A DNA stretch of 34,653 nucleotides from Blastococcus fimeti (GCA_900102115.1 FNAW01000014.1:1-34653), one strand, 5' to 3'; shown: positions 17,313-26,502, counted from the stretch's first letter. The notes: a model not told the origin generated them from the letters alone. A program made the numbers and translations.

Positions 17313-18569
17313 TCAGTCGACGAGCGCCTGGTTGACCAGCTGCCGCAGGTAGTTGCGGATCGGCAGCGTGCTCGAGGGCAGCAGCTGCGTGTAGAAGCCG
17401 ATGGTCACGTCCTCGACCGGGTCCACGTAGAAGCCCGTGGACGCCGCCCCGCCCCAGCTGTAGTCGCCGGGGCTGGAGAGCACCCCGTAGGCCGCCGGGT
17501 CCATGATCATCGAGAAGCCCAGCCCGAAGCCGACGCCGCGCATCGGCGTCTCCGCGAACAGCGGCCGGCCGTAGGTCTCCAGGTCGGCGTTGCCGGGCAG
17601 GTGGTTGCTGGTCATCTGGCGGACCGTTCGGGGGCTGAGCACCCGGCCGCCGTCGTAGGCGCCGCCGCGGCGGAGCATCTCGAGGAACCGCAGGTAGTCC
17701 CCCGCGGTGGAGACCAGGCCGCCACCGCCGGACAGGAAGTCGGGCTTGCGGTGCGCGCCGCGGTCCATCGCCTCGCTGAAGGTCATGCCGGACGACGGGC
17801 CGCCCGGCTTCCCCGGCGTGGCGAGGTACAGCCGGGCCAGCGACTCGGGGTCGTCCTCGGGGCGCAGGCCGAAGGAGGTGTCCCGCATGCCGAGCGGGGC
17901 GAAGATGCGTTGGTCGAAGAAATCGTCCAGCGTCTGGCCGGACACGACCTCGACGAGCCGGCCGAGGACGTCGGTGGACACGCCGTAGTTCCACTCGCTG
18001 CCGGGCTGGAAGACCAGCGGGGCCGAGGCCCACTGCCGGCAGACCTCGGCGGAGTCGGCGCCGCGCGGGCTGCCCCACTCGTGGCCCATGGCGCGGTAGA
18101 TGGCGTCGACGGGGTGGGCGTGGTGGAAGCCGTACGTCAGCCCGGAGGTGTGGGTGAGCAGGTGCCAGACCCGGATCGGCTCGATCTGCGGAACGGTCAC
18201 CGGCTTCTGCGCGGAGCCCGCGACGTAGACGCGCGTCTCGGCGAACTCGGGAAGCCACTTCGTGATCGGGTCGGAGAGCTGGAAGGCCCCCTCCTCGTAC
18301 AGCATCATCGCCGCGACCGAGGTGATCGGCTTGGTCATCGAGAAGATGCGCCAGCGGGTGTCGTCCTCGACCGGGAGACCGGCCTCCATGTCCCGCAGGC
18401 CCGCGCGGCCGACGTGCACGAGCTTGCCGTGCCGCGCGACGGTGACCAGGAATCCGGGCAGCTGTCCGTCGTCCACCCACTGCGCCAGCCGCCGGTCGAG
18501 CCGTTCCAGCCGGCCGGCGTCGAAGCCGACCTCGGCCGGGTCGGTGCTGACGGTCAGATCACTGCCCAC
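17313..18569 (-). CDS. Serine beta-lactamase-like hydrolase (class C / EstB family)
   Basis: Penicillin-binding-protein-like serine hydrolase of 418 residues. The nucleophile motif is SMTK (Ser77, Lys80), the Tyr motif appears as WNYGVSTD about 145 residues later, and the third motif is WGGAASTGF near the C-terminus. This is the pattern of EstB-type esterases and 6-aminohexanoate hydrolases more than of true beta-lactamases. No signal peptide is present, which favours a cytoplasmic esterase, lactonase or amidase over antibiotic defence. The GTG at 18569 has GGAGG 5 nt upstream and is chosen over in-frame upstream starts. It stands as a single gene downstream of hup on the same strand. Confidence 0.88.
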   Translation of the reverse strand: MGSDLTVSTDPAEVGFDAGRLERLDRRLAQWVDDGQLPGFLVTVARHGKLVHVGRAGLRDMEAGLPVEDDTRWRIFSMTKPITSVAAMMLYEEGAFQLSDPITKWLPEFAETRVYVAGSAQKPVTVPQIEPIRVWHLLTHTSGLTYGFHHAHPVDAIYRAMGHEWGSPRGADSAEVCRQWASAPLVFQPGSEWNYGVSTDVLGRLVEVVSGQTLDDFFDQRIFAPLGMRDTSFGLRPEDDPESLARLYLATPGKPGGPSSGMTFSEAMDRGAHRKPDFLSGGGGLVSTAGDYLRFLEMLRRGGAYDGGRVLSPRTVRQMTSNHLPGNADLETYGRPLFAETPMRGVGFGLGFSMIMDPAAYGVLSSPGDYSWGGAASTGFYVDPVEDVTIGFYTQLLPSSTLPIRNYLRQLVNQALVD

Positions 18570-18698
18570 GTGGACCTCCGTGCCCTGTGCGCCGTCCGCC
18601 GTCGGGCGGCGCCTGCACCCGCATCCTGGCCCATGCCTCTGTGGCCTGGACCACACGGGTGCGGCGCGACGCCCGACGGCGGCGGCGCAGCGATCAGG

Positions 18699-18986
18699 TC
18701 AGGAGACCGGAACGGCGCTCGCGGCCTTCTTGAGGTTCGAGCCGGCGGTCACCTTGACGGTGTTCGCGGCCGCGATCTCGATCGCCTCGCCCGTCTGCGG
18801 GTTGCGGCCCGTGCGAGCGGAGCGCTGCGTGCGCTCGACGGTCAGCAGGCCGGAGACGGCGACCTTGTCGCCGCGGGTGATGGCGTCGACGAGCTCGTCC
18901 TGGAGACCGGCGAGGACGGCGTCCACGGTCGAGGCGGGCACGTCGGCGCGCTTGGCGATGGCGGAGACCAGTTCAGCCTTGTTCAT
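18699..18986 (-). CDS. hup: HU-family nucleoid DNA-binding protein
   Basis: A 95-residue HU protein that bends and compacts DNA as a dimer. The N-terminal helical part begins MNKAELVSAIAKRADV, and the beta-arm carries the signature SARTGRNPQTGEAI with the intercalating proline. The phenylalanine-rich GFGTF turn of E. coli HU reads SGLLTVERT, the form seen in Streptomyces HupA-type proteins. There is no Lys/Ala-rich C-terminal tail, so this is not the long HupB/HupS type. GGAAAGG lies upstream of the ATG at 18986. The 272 bp to the divergent aldo/keto reductase is unusually long for this window and probably holds a strong promoter, but I cannot place its boxes. Confidence 0.93.
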   Translation of the reverse strand: MNKAELVSAIAKRADVPASTVDAVLAGLQDELVDAITRGDKVAVSGLLTVERTQRSARTGRNPQTGEAIEIAAANTVKVTAGSNLKKAASAVPVS

Positions 18987-19246
18987 CGAGTTTCCTTTCC
19001 GTTGGGTGGCAGGTGCCTCGTTTCGACACCGAACCGGCGCCCCGGGCGCGATCTGCACCGTCGGGGTGTCCGGATCCGCGCCACGGGACGCGGGAGTCCG
19101 TGCCCGGCCGAAATCACGGCCGGACCCGGGGCACGGTGCCACGTCGCCCCGACAATCCGCCAGTGGACGGTGATTTCAGGGCGCCGGATGGCTCGCAGGT
19201 CACATCCGCACCAGCCCCGGGGCGGGCGCGTGTGGCCCAGCCCACC

Positions 19247-19252
19247 TAGCGT
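19247..19252 (+). promoter_or_regulatory. Leaderless -10 element of the aldo/keto reductase gene
   Basis: TAGCGT matches TANNNT and ends 6 nt before the ATG at 19259. There is no Shine-Dalgarno sequence and no convincing -35 box. Confidence 0.62.
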
Positions 19253-19258
19253 GGGGCC

Positions 19259-20182
19259 ATGCCGCAGATCCCCGGGACCGACCTGACCGTGAGCGACCTC
19301 TGCCTCGGCGGGAACGTCTTCGGCTGGACGGCGGACGCGCCCACCTCCTTCGCCGTCCTCGACCGCTTCGTCGACGCGGTGGCCCCGCAGCCGGCATTCG
19401 TCGACACCGCCGAGATGTACGGCAACGGCGCCTCGGAGCAGATCCTGGGCGACTGGATGGCCGCCCGCGGCGCCCGTGACCGGATCGTGCTGGCCACCAA
19501 GGCCTCGCCCGGCAGGAAGGAGCACCCGCTCGCCGCCGGCGAGATCCGGGCCGCGGCGGAGCGCTCGCTGCGCAACCTGCGGACCGACCACATCGACCTG
19601 TACTACGCCCACTACGACGACGCGACGACGCCGCTGGAGGAGACGCTCGCCGCCTTCGACGAGCTGGTGCAGGCCGGCAAGGTGCGCCACGTCGCGGCGT
19701 CGAACTACTCGGCGGCCCGGCTGACCGAGGCCCGGGAGACCGCGCAGCGGCTGGGCGTCGGCGGGTACGCGGCGCTGCAGATGCACTACAACCTGATGGA
19801 GCGCGCCGTCTTCGAGGACGAGCTGCGCGACGCCGTGCAGGCGCAGGGGATCGGCACGCTGCCCTACTTCGCACTGGCCAAGGGCTTCCTCACCGGCAAG
19901 TACCGGGCCGGCGAGCAGATCGACTCACCGCGCGCGAAGGGCGCGGCGGCGTATGTGGGGGAGCGTGGCGACCGGGTGCTCGCCGCGCTGGGCGACGTCG
20001 CCCGGGAGCACGGCGTACCCGTGCCGGCGGTCGCGCTGCGCTGGCTCGCCGACCAGCCCACCGTGGTGGCGCCGATCGCCTCGGGCCGGACGGTCGAGCA
20101 GCTGGCCGACCTGCTGCCGATGCGCGACCTCGTGCTCACCGATGCACAGCGCAAGGCACTCGACGAGGCCAGCGCCCAGTAG
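19259..20182 (+). CDS. Aldo/keto reductase
   Basis: NADPH-dependent (beta/alpha)8-barrel reductase of 307 residues. The full catalytic tetrad is visible: Asp49 and Tyr54 (VDTAEMYGNG), Lys81 (LATKAS) and His118 (YYAHYDD). The cofactor-binding end has PIASGRTVEQLADL near the C-terminus. It resembles the YajO/Tas-like AKR branch that acts on small aldehydes and sugars; the physiological substrate is unknown. The gene is probably leaderless and monocistronic, ending in a 14-bp hairpin shared with the convergent DUF1059 gene. Confidence 0.92.
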   Translation: MPQIPGTDLTVSDLCLGGNVFGWTADAPTSFAVLDRFVDAVAPQPAFVDTAEMYGNGASEQILGDWMAARGARDRIVLATKASPGRKEHPLAAGEIRAAAERSLRNLRTDHIDLYYAHYDDATTPLEETLAAFDELVQAGKVRHVAASNYSAARLTEARETAQRLGVGGYAALQMHYNLMERAVFEDELRDAVQAQGIGTLPYFALAKGFLTGKYRAGEQIDSPRAKGAAAYVGERGDRVLAALGDVAREHGVPVPAVALRWLADQPTVVAPIASGRTVEQLADLLPMRDLVLTDAQRKALDEASAQ

Positions 20183-20222
20183 CCGGCGAGGGCCGGACGT
20201 GCGGACGCCCGGCCCTCGCCGG
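20183..20222. terminator. Bidirectional hairpin terminator
   Basis: Perfect 14-bp inverted repeat (20183-20196 and 20209-20222) around a 12-nt loop. It begins immediately after the aldo/keto reductase stop and ends 1 nt before the stop of the convergent DUF1059 gene. No T-run follows. Confidence 0.75.
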
Positions 20223-20223
20223 A

Positions 20224-20397
20224 TCAGACGGTGGAGATCAGGCTGCGCACGGTCTGCTGGAGCTCCGGGGTCACCTCGTCGATCCCGTGCTCGGCGGCGG
20301 CGTGCGGCACCGCCAGGGCGAAGATGCCGTCCTCGTCGGCGGCGGTGAACGTGGCGTTGCAACCGGGGATGACGTCGCCGCAGGCGAATCGCTTCAT
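20224..20397 (-). CDS. DUF1059 small protein
   Basis: A 57-residue protein, MKRFACGDVIPGCNATFTAA..., matching the DUF1059 pattern: ACGDV near the N-terminus, a second cysteine in PGC, then DEDGI, a histidine-containing helix and a closing VTPELQQTVRSLI segment. The two cysteines and the histidines could bind a metal or iron-sulfur group, but the family has no settled function. AAGGAG lies 8 nt before the ATG at 20397. It is 66 bp downstream of the EAL-domain gene on the same strand and may be co-transcribed with it. Confidence 0.83.
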   Translation of the reverse strand: MKRFACGDVIPGCNATFTAADEDGIFALAVPHAAAEHGIDEVTPELQQTVRSLISTV

Positions 20398-20463
20398 GGT
20401 GTGGACTCCTTGTCGGGTGGGCGATCGGATGGCCGGCTCCCGTGCGGGCACCGGGGTCTGGGG

Positions 20464-21561
20464 TCAGCGGGCACTGCGGTCCGCGGTGATCAGGTCCTCG
20501 ATCCGGAGGATCCCGAGGACGTCGCCGACCGGGTCGGTGCAGACGACCGGCTCCCACCGGCGTGCCGGCGCACGGGTCAGGGCGCGCTGCAGGGTCTCCC
20601 GGATGTCGGTCGAGGGGTGCACCCGGAGGGACACCGGCGCGGTGTAGACCTCGCCGGTCCGCGGATCGCCGAGCAGCAGTCCGGCCGGCTCGCCGTGCGG
20701 CCCGAGGAGGACTGCCGGGGGGACGCCGAGGACGTCCACGCCGTGCGCGCACTGGCGGACGGGGCGCAGCAGGCAGGCCACGCTCTCGGTGAGCTTGGCG
20801 CGCGCCACCTGGGTGCGCACCAGCCGCACCACCTCCGGGGCCAGGGGGGCGAACGTCGGCCCCGGGCGGCCCAGCAGCCAGCCCTGGGCGAGCGGGACGC
20901 CGAGCTGGGCGAAGGCGGCGAGCTCGGCCGCCGTCTCGACGCCCTCGGCGAGCAGCCAGGCGTCGATCCGGCCGGCGAACTCGCCGACCATCTCGGCCAG
21001 GGCCATGCGCACGGGATCGGCGTCGGCGTCGGCCACCAGGGCGCGGTCGAGCTTGACCAGCTGCGGGCGGAGGGCGGCCATCTGCTGCAGCCCCGAGTAG
21101 CCGCTGCCGGCGTCGTCGAGGGCGATGAGGGCGCCGCGGGCATGCAGCGCGTCGGTCTGGCTGCGCAGCGCACGGAGGTCGTCGACAGGGGTGTGCTCGG
21201 TCAGCTCGACGACGACGCGGTGGAGGTCGGGCCGGGTGGCCAGGGCGTCCTGGACGGGGGTGGTCCCGAGCAGGTGCGGGCTGACGTTGACGGTGAGGAA
21301 GGTGTCGTCGGGCAGCAGGGGGACGGCGCCCAGCGCCTTGTGGATGGCGAGCGCCTCGAGCTCGGCGGCGACGCCGGCCTCGGCGGCGGCGGCGAACCAC
21401 ACGTCGGGCCCGGCCGCGCCCGGGAAGCGGGCCAGCGCCTCGTAGCCGGCGACCGTGCCGGTCTCCAGGGCGACGATCGGCTGGAAGGCCAGCGTCAGGT
21501 CGTCGGGGTCGGCCAGCAGCGGACGGCAGTCCGGGAGGCCGGCCGTGCGGGTGCCGGGCAT
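20464..21561 (-). CDS. EAL-domain cyclic di-GMP phosphodiesterase with C-terminal CBS-like region
   Basis: A 365-residue soluble protein. Residues about 22-260 form an EAL domain that would hydrolyse c-di-GMP to pGpG. The metal and catalytic residues are present: EAL (Glu41), NVSPHLL, VELTEHT, the DDAGSGYSGL loop (two aspartates), VKLDRALV (lysine) and LLAEGVETAAEL with the following QGWLLGRP. An active enzyme is therefore likely. The remaining 100 residues have the look of a CBS pair (PAVLLGPHGEPAGLLL, then VCTDPVGDVLGILRIEDLI), which may sense nucleotides. No ribosome-binding site precedes the ATG at 21561. It is divergent from the multi-sensor PPM phosphatase gene. Confidence 0.9.
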   Translation of the reverse strand: MPGTRTAGLPDCRPLLADPDDLTLAFQPIVALETGTVAGYEALARFPGAAGPDVWFAAAAEAGVAAELEALAIHKALGAVPLLPDDTFLTVNVSPHLLGTTPVQDALATRPDLHRVVVELTEHTPVDDLRALRSQTDALHARGALIALDDAGSGYSGLQQMAALRPQLVKLDRALVADADADPVRMALAEMVGEFAGRIDAWLLAEGVETAAELAAFAQLGVPLAQGWLLGRPGPTFAPLAPEVVRLVRTQVARAKLTESVACLLRPVRQCAHGVDVLGVPPAVLLGPHGEPAGLLLGDPRTGEVYTAPVSLRVHPSTDIRETLQRALTRAPARRWEPVVCTDPVGDVLGILRIEDLITADRSAR

Positions 21562-21568
21562 GGGGAGT

Positions 21569-21582
21569 GGATCGGACGATCC
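21569..21582. promoter_or_regulatory. Short inverted repeat between the EAL and PPM phosphatase genes
   Basis: GGATCG-GA-CGATCC, with perfect 6-bp arms, lies 7 bp upstream of the EAL gene start in the 170-bp divergent region. Position would suit an operator or part of a promoter; no protein can be assigned. The rest of the region contains no promoter I can recognise. Confidence 0.3.
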
Positions 21583-21731
21583 GGCCCGCTCCTTGACCGC
21601 GCGTGGCGGGCGTCACCCGGCAGGGGGAGTAGCGGCGCCGTCGCCGCACCCGCCGCCGGGCGTGCCACGATGACCCTCGCCACGCCAGGTCCCGGGCGCC
21701 GCCGGGGTCGTCGCCGCCGGAGGAGGTGCAC

Positions 21732-24446
21732 GTGTCCGGTTCGCAGCCACCGCCCGACGGCGTCCTGGCCGACCCGGCGCGCATCGCCGTCGCCCGCCGG
21801 CTGCTCGCCGAGGTCTCCGGCCCCGCCGCCTACGACCGGCTGTCCGGCCTCGCCGCCCGGCTGGTCGGTGCCGGCCACGCCAAGATCACGCTCTTCACCG
21901 ACCAGGACCTCGTCGTCGGTGGCCACGGCCTGCCGCCGGGTGTGGTGGGCGGTCCCGCGCTGCTGACCGGGGCCCTGTCGGCGATGGTCGTCACCAGCGG
22001 GATGCCGCTCGCCGTCCCCGACGCCCGGCAGAACCCCCGCGTGGCCGACCTGCCCGCCGTGACGTCGGGCCAGGTGGGCGCCTACCTGGGCTCGCCCCTG
22101 GTGACGTCGTCCGGGCACGTCGTCGGCGTCCTGGCCCTCTACGACGCCGGACCGCGGCCCTGGAGCGGCGACGAGGCCGAGCTGCTGCGCCAGCTGGCGA
22201 GCTCGGTCGTGGCCGAGCTGGAGCTCGCCGCGGCGAACGCCGACGTCGCCTGGTCCGCGCGCCGCCTCGGGGTCGCGCTCGAGGCCAGCTCCGTCGGCAT
22301 CTGGGAGGTCGACCTGCGGGCGGGCTTCATCGACTGGGACGAGCGCAGCGCAGCGATCTTCGGCGTCGACCAGGCCACGCGCGTGCCGATGGACCGGTTG
22401 TTCGCCGAGTTCGTCCACCCCGACGACCAGCAGTCCGCGCAGCGCACCATGGCCGACGCGGTCGAGGCGCGGGCGCAGTACACCGTGGAGCTGCGCGTCC
22501 TCCGGCGCGGCGGGGGCGTCCGCTGGATCGTCTGCCGGGGGCGGGTGCTCACCGATCCCGACGGCGAACCGGCGCGCATCCTCGGCACCGTCCTGGACGT
22601 CACGGAGGCCCGCGACCAGTCCGAGGCCCGGCTCGCCGCGGTGGAGCGGACCGCCGCGATCGCCGCGGTGGCCGCCCAGGCGGCCGCCGCGACCGGCATC
22701 GGTCAGCTCGCCGACATCACGCTGCGCGGCGCCGAGGTGCTCGGGGCGGTGTCCGGTGGCGTCGCGGTCCGCGCCGCCGGCACCGACGTCGCGCGCCTGT
22801 ACCTCGGCCGCCGGCTGCTCGACGTGTTCCGGGACGAGGTGGTGGAGCTGCCGGAGGACGGCGTGACGATCGACCTCGACGACGAGCTGCCCACCCAGTA
22901 CACGGCGCGCACCGGCGAGCGGGTGGTGCTGACCAGCGCCGAGGAGGGCATCGCCCGCTTCGCCGCCATGGCGCGGGTGACCGAGATCCTCGGGGTGCGC
23001 GCCCTCGCGGCGCTGCCGCTGGTGGTCGAGGGTCGGCTGCTGGGCAGTTTCGTCGCGTACTGGACCACCGACCACCCGTTCGACGCCGACGAGCTGCGGT
23101 TGCTCGAGGGCCTGGCCGCCCAGGTCGCGCTGAGCATCTCCCGGCTGCAGGCCGACGCCGCCCGCGACAGCGCCGTGGCGGCGATGACGGAGGCCACCCA
23201 GCGGCTCGAGCTGCTGGCCGAGGCCGGGCAGGTGCTCTCGAGCACGCTGGACATCACCGAGCAGCTCCAGCGCCTGGCGGCGCTGGTCGTCCCGCGGCTC
23301 GGCGACTGGTGCTGGATCGTCAGCACCGACGAGCACGGCCGGCTGCAGGAGAAGGCCAGTGCGCACCGGGACCCCGGCCGCGCGGAGTTCGTCGCCGGGT
23401 ACGTCGAGCGCATGGTGCGGACGGTCACCCCGGAGGGCGCGCCGCGCCGGGTGTTCCGCACCGGTCAGCCCCTGGTCGTGCGCAACCTGTCGCCCGAGCG
23501 GATCGCCTCGGTCGTCGCCGACCCCGAGGCGAGGGCGATGCTCGTCTCGCTCGCGCCGTCGTCGGTCGCCGCGGTGCCGCTGACCATCCGCGGCCAGACC
23601 GTCGGCGTCCTGTGCCTGCTCAACGGCGCCGAGCGCGGCGCGCACTCACCGGCCGACGTGGAGACCGCCGTCGAGATCGGCCGGCGGGCCGGGATGGCGC
23701 TGCACCACGCGCGGCTCTACGGGCAGCAACGCGCCCTGGCCGACGCCCTGCAGCGCAGCATGCTCACCGCACCGCCGACGATCGAGGACTGCCAGATCGT
23801 CGTCCGGTACGTGCCTGCGGCCGAGGGCGCCGAGATCGGCGGGGACTGGTACGACGCCTTCCAGCAGTCCACCGGCACCACCGTGCTGGCCATCGGCGAC
23901 GTCGTCGGGCACGACACCCGCGCCGCCGCCGCGATGGGGCAGGTCCGCGGCCTGCTGCGGGGCATCAGCTACTCCAGCGGCGGCTCCCCGGCCTGGGTGC
24001 TGACCGAGCTCGACCGGGCGCTCGAGGGGCTGGCGCTGCACACGATGGCGACGGCGCTGGTGGCCCACCTCGAGCCGGAGGGCGCCGGAGGCATGCTGCT
24101 GCGCTGGTCCAGCGCGGGGCACCCGCCGCCGGCCCTGGTCGGGGCCGACGGCACGGTGCGGCTGCTCGGCGGAACCGAGGCCGACCTGCTGCTGGGCGTG
24201 CAGCCGGGCTTCCCCCGCGAGGACCGGACGACGCCGCTCGAGCGCGGCGCGACAGTGCTGCTCTACACCGACGGCCTGGTCGAGCGCCGCGACCGCGACA
24301 TCGACGCCGGCACCGAGGAACTGCTCGCCGTGCTGCGCGAGTGCGGCCGCCTGCCCCTGGACGCGCTGTGCGACGAGGTACTGCGCCGGATGTTCCTGCC
24401 GGACGCCGAGGACGACGTCGCCGTCCTCGCCGTCCGGCTCTGCTGA
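21732..24446 (+). CDS. Multi-sensor PPM (SpoIIE-type) serine phosphatase, GAF-PAS-GAF-GAF
   Basis: A 904-residue soluble signalling protein. Order: GAF 1 (about 20-165), PAS with PAC-like tail (about 180-292, WEVDLRAGFIDWDERSAAIFGV), GAF 2 (about 320-475), GAF 3 (about 490-655), then a PP2C/SpoIIE phosphatase domain (about 665-900). The phosphatase metal ligands are present in GGDWYDAF (near 705), IGDVVGHD, LLYTDGLVERRD and the closing EDDVAVLAVRL. Such proteins dephosphorylate anti-sigma-factor antagonists (RsbU-like partner switching) in response to signals bound by the GAF/PAS domains; the partner is not in the window. The GTG at 21732 is 5 nt after AGGAGG; the earlier GTG at 21726 overlaps that site. 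Confidence 0.92.
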   Translation: MSGSQPPPDGVLADPARIAVARRLLAEVSGPAAYDRLSGLAARLVGAGHAKITLFTDQDLVVGGHGLPPGVVGGPALLTGALSAMVVTSGMPLAVPDARQNPRVADLPAVTSGQVGAYLGSPLVTSSGHVVGVLALYDAGPRPWSGDEAELLRQLASSVVAELELAAANADVAWSARRLGVALEASSVGIWEVDLRAGFIDWDERSAAIFGVDQATRVPMDRLFAEFVHPDDQQSAQRTMADAVEARAQYTVELRVLRRGGGVRWIVCRGRVLTDPDGEPARILGTVLDVTEARDQSEARLAAVERTAAIAAVAAQAAAATGIGQLADITLRGAEVLGAVSGGVAVRAAGTDVARLYLGRRLLDVFRDEVVELPEDGVTIDLDDELPTQYTARTGERVVLTSAEEGIARFAAMARVTEILGVRALAALPLVVEGRLLGSFVAYWTTDHPFDADELRLLEGLAAQVALSISRLQADAARDSAVAAMTEATQRLELLAEAGQVLSSTLDITEQLQRLAALVVPRLGDWCWIVSTDEHGRLQEKASAHRDPGRAEFVAGYVERMVRTVTPEGAPRRVFRTGQPLVVRNLSPERIASVVADPEARAMLVSLAPSSVAAVPLTIRGQTVGVLCLLNGAERGAHSPADVETAVEIGRRAGMALHHARLYGQQRALADALQRSMLTAPPTIEDCQIVVRYVPAAEGAEIGGDWYDAFQQSTGTTVLAIGDVVGHDTRAAAAMGQVRGLLRGISYSSGGSPAWVLTELDRALEGLALHTMATALVAHLEPEGAGGMLLRWSSAGHPPPALVGADGTVRLLGGTEADLLLGVQPGFPREDRTTPLERGATVLLYTDGLVERRDRDIDAGTEELLAVLRECGRLPLDALCDEVLRRMFLPDAEDDVAVLAVRLC

Positions 24447-24453
24447 GCCCCGC

Positions 24454-26502
24454 CTACTGGCCCGGGGGGACGTCGACGGCGGTCGCGGTGCCCTCGGGGG
24501 TGTGCTCGCCGTTCTGCGCCCGCAGCTCGGCGTCGCGGGCGGCCATCGCCTCCTGCCGGCCGGGCTCCTCCTCGAGGATGGCGGCGGCCTTCCACGAGTG
24601 CGGGATCGCGAAGCCGTCGACCAGCGTGATCAGGTGCGGCCGCAGCTCGCGGAGCAGCTGGTTCACCGTGGCGGTCAGCGTCTTGGCCCGCGCGGGGGTC
24701 AGCTGGCCGTGCTCGAGGAACCACGCCTTGTCCGCCTCGATGGTGGACAGCGCGTAGAGGTCGCACAGCGTGTCGAGCAGCCGGCGGGTGGCCGGGTCCT
24801 CGGTGCGGTCGACGCCGGCCACGAACGACTCGAGCACGATCCGCTCGATGTGCGTCTGGGCCGACTTGAGCACGTGGTCCTGGACGTCGTTGAACATGTC
24901 GAACGGCGCCATGCCCTCGGTCGTGGAGTTCTTCCGCAGCCGGCGGGTCGCGCCCTCCAGCGAGTGCTTCTCGCGGAACTCGAACATCTTCAGCTGCCAG
25001 CCGCGGTCGAGCATCGGGACGTCGTCCACGCCGGGTACGGCGTCGACCAGGCGGGCGATCAGCGCGCGGGCCGCCGTCCGCTCGAGCACCGTCTCGCGGA
25101 CCATGTCGGCGACGAAGCTCACCCGGCCCCAGCCGTCCAGCGAGCCGAAGTTGTCGCGGTAGCCGGTCAGCAGGCCCTTGGCGACCAGCTGCAGCAGGAC
25201 GGTGTTGTCGCCCTCGAAGGTGGTGAACACGTCGGTGTCGGCCTTCAGGTGCGGCAGCCGGTTCTCCTGCAGGTAGCCCGCACCGCCGCACGCCTCGCGG
25301 CACATCTGGATGATCTGCGTCGCGTGCGCGGTCTGGGCCGCCTTGAGCCCGGCAGCGCGGGACTCCAGCTCCCGCTGGGACTGCTCGTCGATCTCCTGGC
25401 CGTGCACGTGCACCGCCGTCTGGACGTCGTGCATCGTCGAGACCAGCTCGCCCTGCGCGAAGTGCAGCGCGTAGGTCTTGGCCAGCGCCGGCAGCAGCTT
25501 GCGCTGGTGCACGAGGTAGTCGTTGATGACGATCTCGCGCTCCTCGCCCGGCGCGGCGAACTGGCGGCGCACGTCGCCGTAGCGGACGGCGATGTCGAGG
25601 GCCAGCTTGGTCGCCGACCCCGCAGCGCCGCCGACGCTCACCCGGCCGCGCACCAGCGTGCCGAGCATGGTGAAGAAGCGGCGGGTCTCGTTCTCGATGG
25701 AGCTGGTGTAGGTGCCGTCCTCGGCGACCTGGCCGTAGCGGTCCAGCAGCATGTCCCGCGGCACGCTGACGTGGTCGAAGGTCAGCCGGCCGTTGTCGAC
25801 GCCGAGCAGACCGGCCTTCGGGCCGTCGTCCTCGATGGTGACGCCGGGCAGCGGGTTGCCCTGGGCGTCCCGGATCGGCACCAGCCAGGCGTGCACGCCG
25901 TGGTTCGTGCCCTGGCTGACCAGCTGGGCGAAGACGACCGCCATCCGGCCGTCCTTGGCCGCGTTGCCGATGTAGTCCTTGCGGGCGGCCTGGTGCGGCG
26001 TGTGCAGGTCGAAGGTCTGCGTCGCGGGGTCGTAGGTGCACGTCGTGCGCAGCTGCTGGACGTCGGAGCCGTGACCGGTCTCGGTCATCGCGAAGCAGCC
26101 GGGCAGGTCGAAGCTCATCACGTCGCGCAGGTAGGCCTCGTGGTGCCGGCGGGTGCCGAGCAGTTCCAGCGCGCCGCCGAACAGCCCCCACTGGACGCCG
26201 GCCTTGACCATCAGGGAGAGGTCGGCGAAGGCGAGCATCTCGATCGAGGTGACCGAGGCGCCGGAGTCGGCCTCCCCGCCGAACTCCTTGGGGAAGCCGA
26301 AGCCGACCCGGCCGGAGTCGGCCAGCTTCTTGGCTGCGCGGGTGACCCGCTCGCGGGCCTCGTGCATCGTCTCGCCGTAGACCGGCAGGAAGTCGGCGTC
26401 GGTCAGGCTCTCGCGGGCGTCGCGGCGGACGTGCGCCCACCGGCCGTCCAGGACCTCGCGGATGGCGTTCGGGTCCACCGGGGCGGGCAGGGACTTCGTC
26501 AC
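24454..26502 (-). CDS. Acyl-CoA oxidase-like flavoprotein (ACOX family)
   Basis: A 682-residue FAD enzyme with the length and layout of peroxisomal-type acyl-CoA oxidases rather than of 400-residue dehydrogenases. The FAD/substrate segment CFAMTETGHGSDVQQLRTT lies in the middle domain, CREACGGAGYLQENRLPHLKAD is the ACOX signature, and TTFEGDNTVLLQ carries the probable catalytic base Glu430. The C-terminal 200 residues match the ACOX C-terminal helical domain. It should introduce the 2,3-double bond into acyl-CoA; whether electrons go to oxygen or to ETF is not readable. The GTG at 26502 overlaps the TetR stop (GTGA), so regulator and enzyme form one operon. Confidence 0.9.
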   Translation of the reverse strand: MTKSLPAPVDPNAIREVLDGRWAHVRRDARESLTDADFLPVYGETMHEARERVTRAAKKLADSGRVGFGFPKEFGGEADSGASVTSIEMLAFADLSLMVKAGVQWGLFGGALELLGTRRHHEAYLRDVMSFDLPGCFAMTETGHGSDVQQLRTTCTYDPATQTFDLHTPHQAARKDYIGNAAKDGRMAVVFAQLVSQGTNHGVHAWLVPIRDAQGNPLPGVTIEDDGPKAGLLGVDNGRLTFDHVSVPRDMLLDRYGQVAEDGTYTSSIENETRRFFTMLGTLVRGRVSVGGAAGSATKLALDIAVRYGDVRRQFAAPGEEREIVINDYLVHQRKLLPALAKTYALHFAQGELVSTMHDVQTAVHVHGQEIDEQSQRELESRAAGLKAAQTAHATQIIQMCREACGGAGYLQENRLPHLKADTDVFTTFEGDNTVLLQLVAKGLLTGYRDNFGSLDGWGRVSFVADMVRETVLERTAARALIARLVDAVPGVDDVPMLDRGWQLKMFEFREKHSLEGATRRLRKNSTTEGMAPFDMFNDVQDHVLKSAQTHIERIVLESFVAGVDRTEDPATRRLLDTLCDLYALSTIEADKAWFLEHGQLTPARAKTLTATVNQLLRELRPHLITLVDGFAIPHSWKAAAILEEEPGRQEAMAARDAELRAQNGEHTPEGTATAVDVPPGQ

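Noticed and set aside
17313..18569. Annotation as an antibiotic-resistance beta-lactamase
   Set aside because: No signal peptide and motif forms typical of EstB-like esterases; resistance should not be inferred.
19104..19123. Hairpin CCGGCCG-AAATCA-CGGCCGG between hup and the aldo/keto reductase gene
   Set aside because: It lies between two divergent starts, so it cannot be a terminator for either; no evidence for an operator role beyond symmetry.
21592..21598. TTGACC, a good -35 box, upstream of the PPM phosphatase gene
   Set aside because: No -10-like hexamer is found 16-19 nt downstream.
21495..23645. A 700-codon antisense open frame under the PPM phosphatase gene
   Set aside because: Low-complexity composition, no recognisable domain, and fully explained by the sense gene.
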